Assembly (NCBI GenBank): GCA_964531735.1
Contig: CAZHGD010000251.1
Span: 1 to 5,961, forward strand
Length of the DNA: 5,961 nucleotides
Direction: 5' to 3'
Source of the DNA: CAZHGD01 sp964531735
GTDB lineage: Bacteria > Armatimonadota > UBA10988
A model generated the notes under the pieces. It had not been told where the DNA came from and did not search any database. It worked only from the letters and a program-made list of their open reading frames with translations. The translations under genes and the position numbers were made by a program. Shown here piece after piece: positions 5,800-5,961 of the stretch; within the stretch, counting starts at the first letter, position 1, and the number at the start of each line of letters is the position of its first letter.

Positions 5800-5828
5800 C
5801 GGGCGGTCCGGCGCCGACTCCTCGCCTG

Positions 5829-5855
5829 CTGGCCTGCGGCCGCGCGGCAGGCCGG
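5829..5855 (+). terminator. Possible hairpin terminator after the response regulator
   Basis: GGCCTGC (5831-5837) pairs perfectly with GCAGGCC (5847-5853) around a 9-nt loop, extended by a T-G and a C-G pair to 9 bp. It begins 30 nt after the stop codon and before the tRNA promoter, the right place to end the sigma/regulator transcript. There is no T-run, so it is not a classical intrinsic terminator. Confidence 0.4.
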
Positions 5856-5876
5856 CGGTGCCCGCATTCGGGCGCG

Positions 5877-5921
5877 TCCATAGCGGCTCGGCGAGGCTTG
5901 ACACCGCCGATTCGCTATGGA
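5877..5921. repeat. 9-bp inverted repeat overlapping the tRNA promoter
   Basis: TCCATAGCG (5877-5885) and CGCTATGGA (5913-5921) are perfect reverse complements 27 nt apart. They bracket the -35 box, and the right arm ends on the first base of the -10 box. It could be an operator for a dimeric regulator, but about one such match is expected by chance in a 6-kb window. Confidence 0.3.
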
Positions 5922-5926
5922 ATAAT
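5898..5926 (+). promoter_or_regulatory. Housekeeping sigma-70 promoter for the tRNA gene
   Basis: TTGACA (5898-5903, 6/6 to the -35 consensus) and AATAAT (5921-5926, 5/6 to the -10 consensus) are separated by exactly 17 bp, in one of the few AT-rich patches of the window. Transcription would start about 7 nt after the -10 box, near 5933, roughly 8 nt before the mature tRNA end. The strength fits a stable-RNA gene. Confidence 0.85.
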
Positions 5927-5940
5927 CCCGATTGCGCCTC

Positions 5941-5961
5941 GCGGGAGTAGCTCAGTTGGTA
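5941..5961 (+). tRNA. tRNA-Gly (probably GCC anticodon), 5' end only, cut by the window edge
   Basis: The last 21 nt have a clear tRNA 5' pattern: a 7-nt acceptor strand GCGGGAG, then T8-A9, D-stem GCTC and the D-loop start AGTTGGTA. GCGGGA(A/G)TAGCTCAGTTGGTA is how bacterial tRNA-Gly(GCC) begins, from knowledge of known tRNA genes. The anticodon, T-arm and 3' acceptor strand are outside the window, so the tRNA call is firm and the glycine identity likely but not proven. A near-consensus promoter lies directly upstream. Confidence 0.8.

Overview
The window is GC-rich bacterial DNA (about two-thirds or more G+C by eye, with mostly G/C third codon positions in the main genes). It holds a left accessory or decaying half (1 to about 1900) and a right half of compact, same-strand, intact genes (1936-5799), and ends at the start of a tRNA gene. 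No gene is taxonomically diagnostic. The YD/RHS protein, the IS4-like remnant, the dispersed GTAGGGGCG-type palindrome, the sulfatase and the sigma factor without a visible anti-sigma gene together suggest a large-genome environmental bacterium such as Planctomycetota, Armatimonadota or Chloroflexota. That placement is a guess.

Left half: the C-terminal end of an RHS/YD-repeat protein runs in from the left edge and stops at 481. It carries the RHS-associated core but has only about a dozen residues after it, so no toxin-sized tail. Forty-two bases later a HEAT-repeat protein (524-1171) starts with a strong Shine-Dalgarno and a GTG codon; its codon use is clearly less GC-rich than that of the right half. 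From 1172 to 1935 there is no intact gene. This stretch holds a small hairpin, a short coding-like fragment (about 1220-1310), an 86-bp composite palindromic repeat (1311-1396) and, on the minus strand, an IS4-type transposase N-terminal remnant (about 1463-1768).

Right half: a cytosolic sulfatase-superfamily hydrolase (1936-3426) is followed after 34 bp by an NfsA/FRP-type FMN nitroreductase (3461-4273), a likely two-gene operon. After 48 bp comes an ECF-like sigma-70 factor (4322-4882), whose stop overlaps the ATG of a response regulator (4879-5799) in an ATGA junction. The regulator has a complete receiver domain but an alpha-helical HEAT-like C-terminal part in place of a DNA-binding domain. 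A sigma factor translationally coupled to a phosphorylatable, non-DNA-binding receiver protein is the most interesting unit here and the best candidate for an uncharacterised regulatory pair.

Right edge: a GC-rich hairpin follows the response regulator. Next comes a near-consensus housekeeping promoter (TTGACA, 17 bp, AATAAT) overlapped by a 9-bp inverted repeat, then the first 21 nt of a tRNA, most likely tRNA-Gly(GCC).
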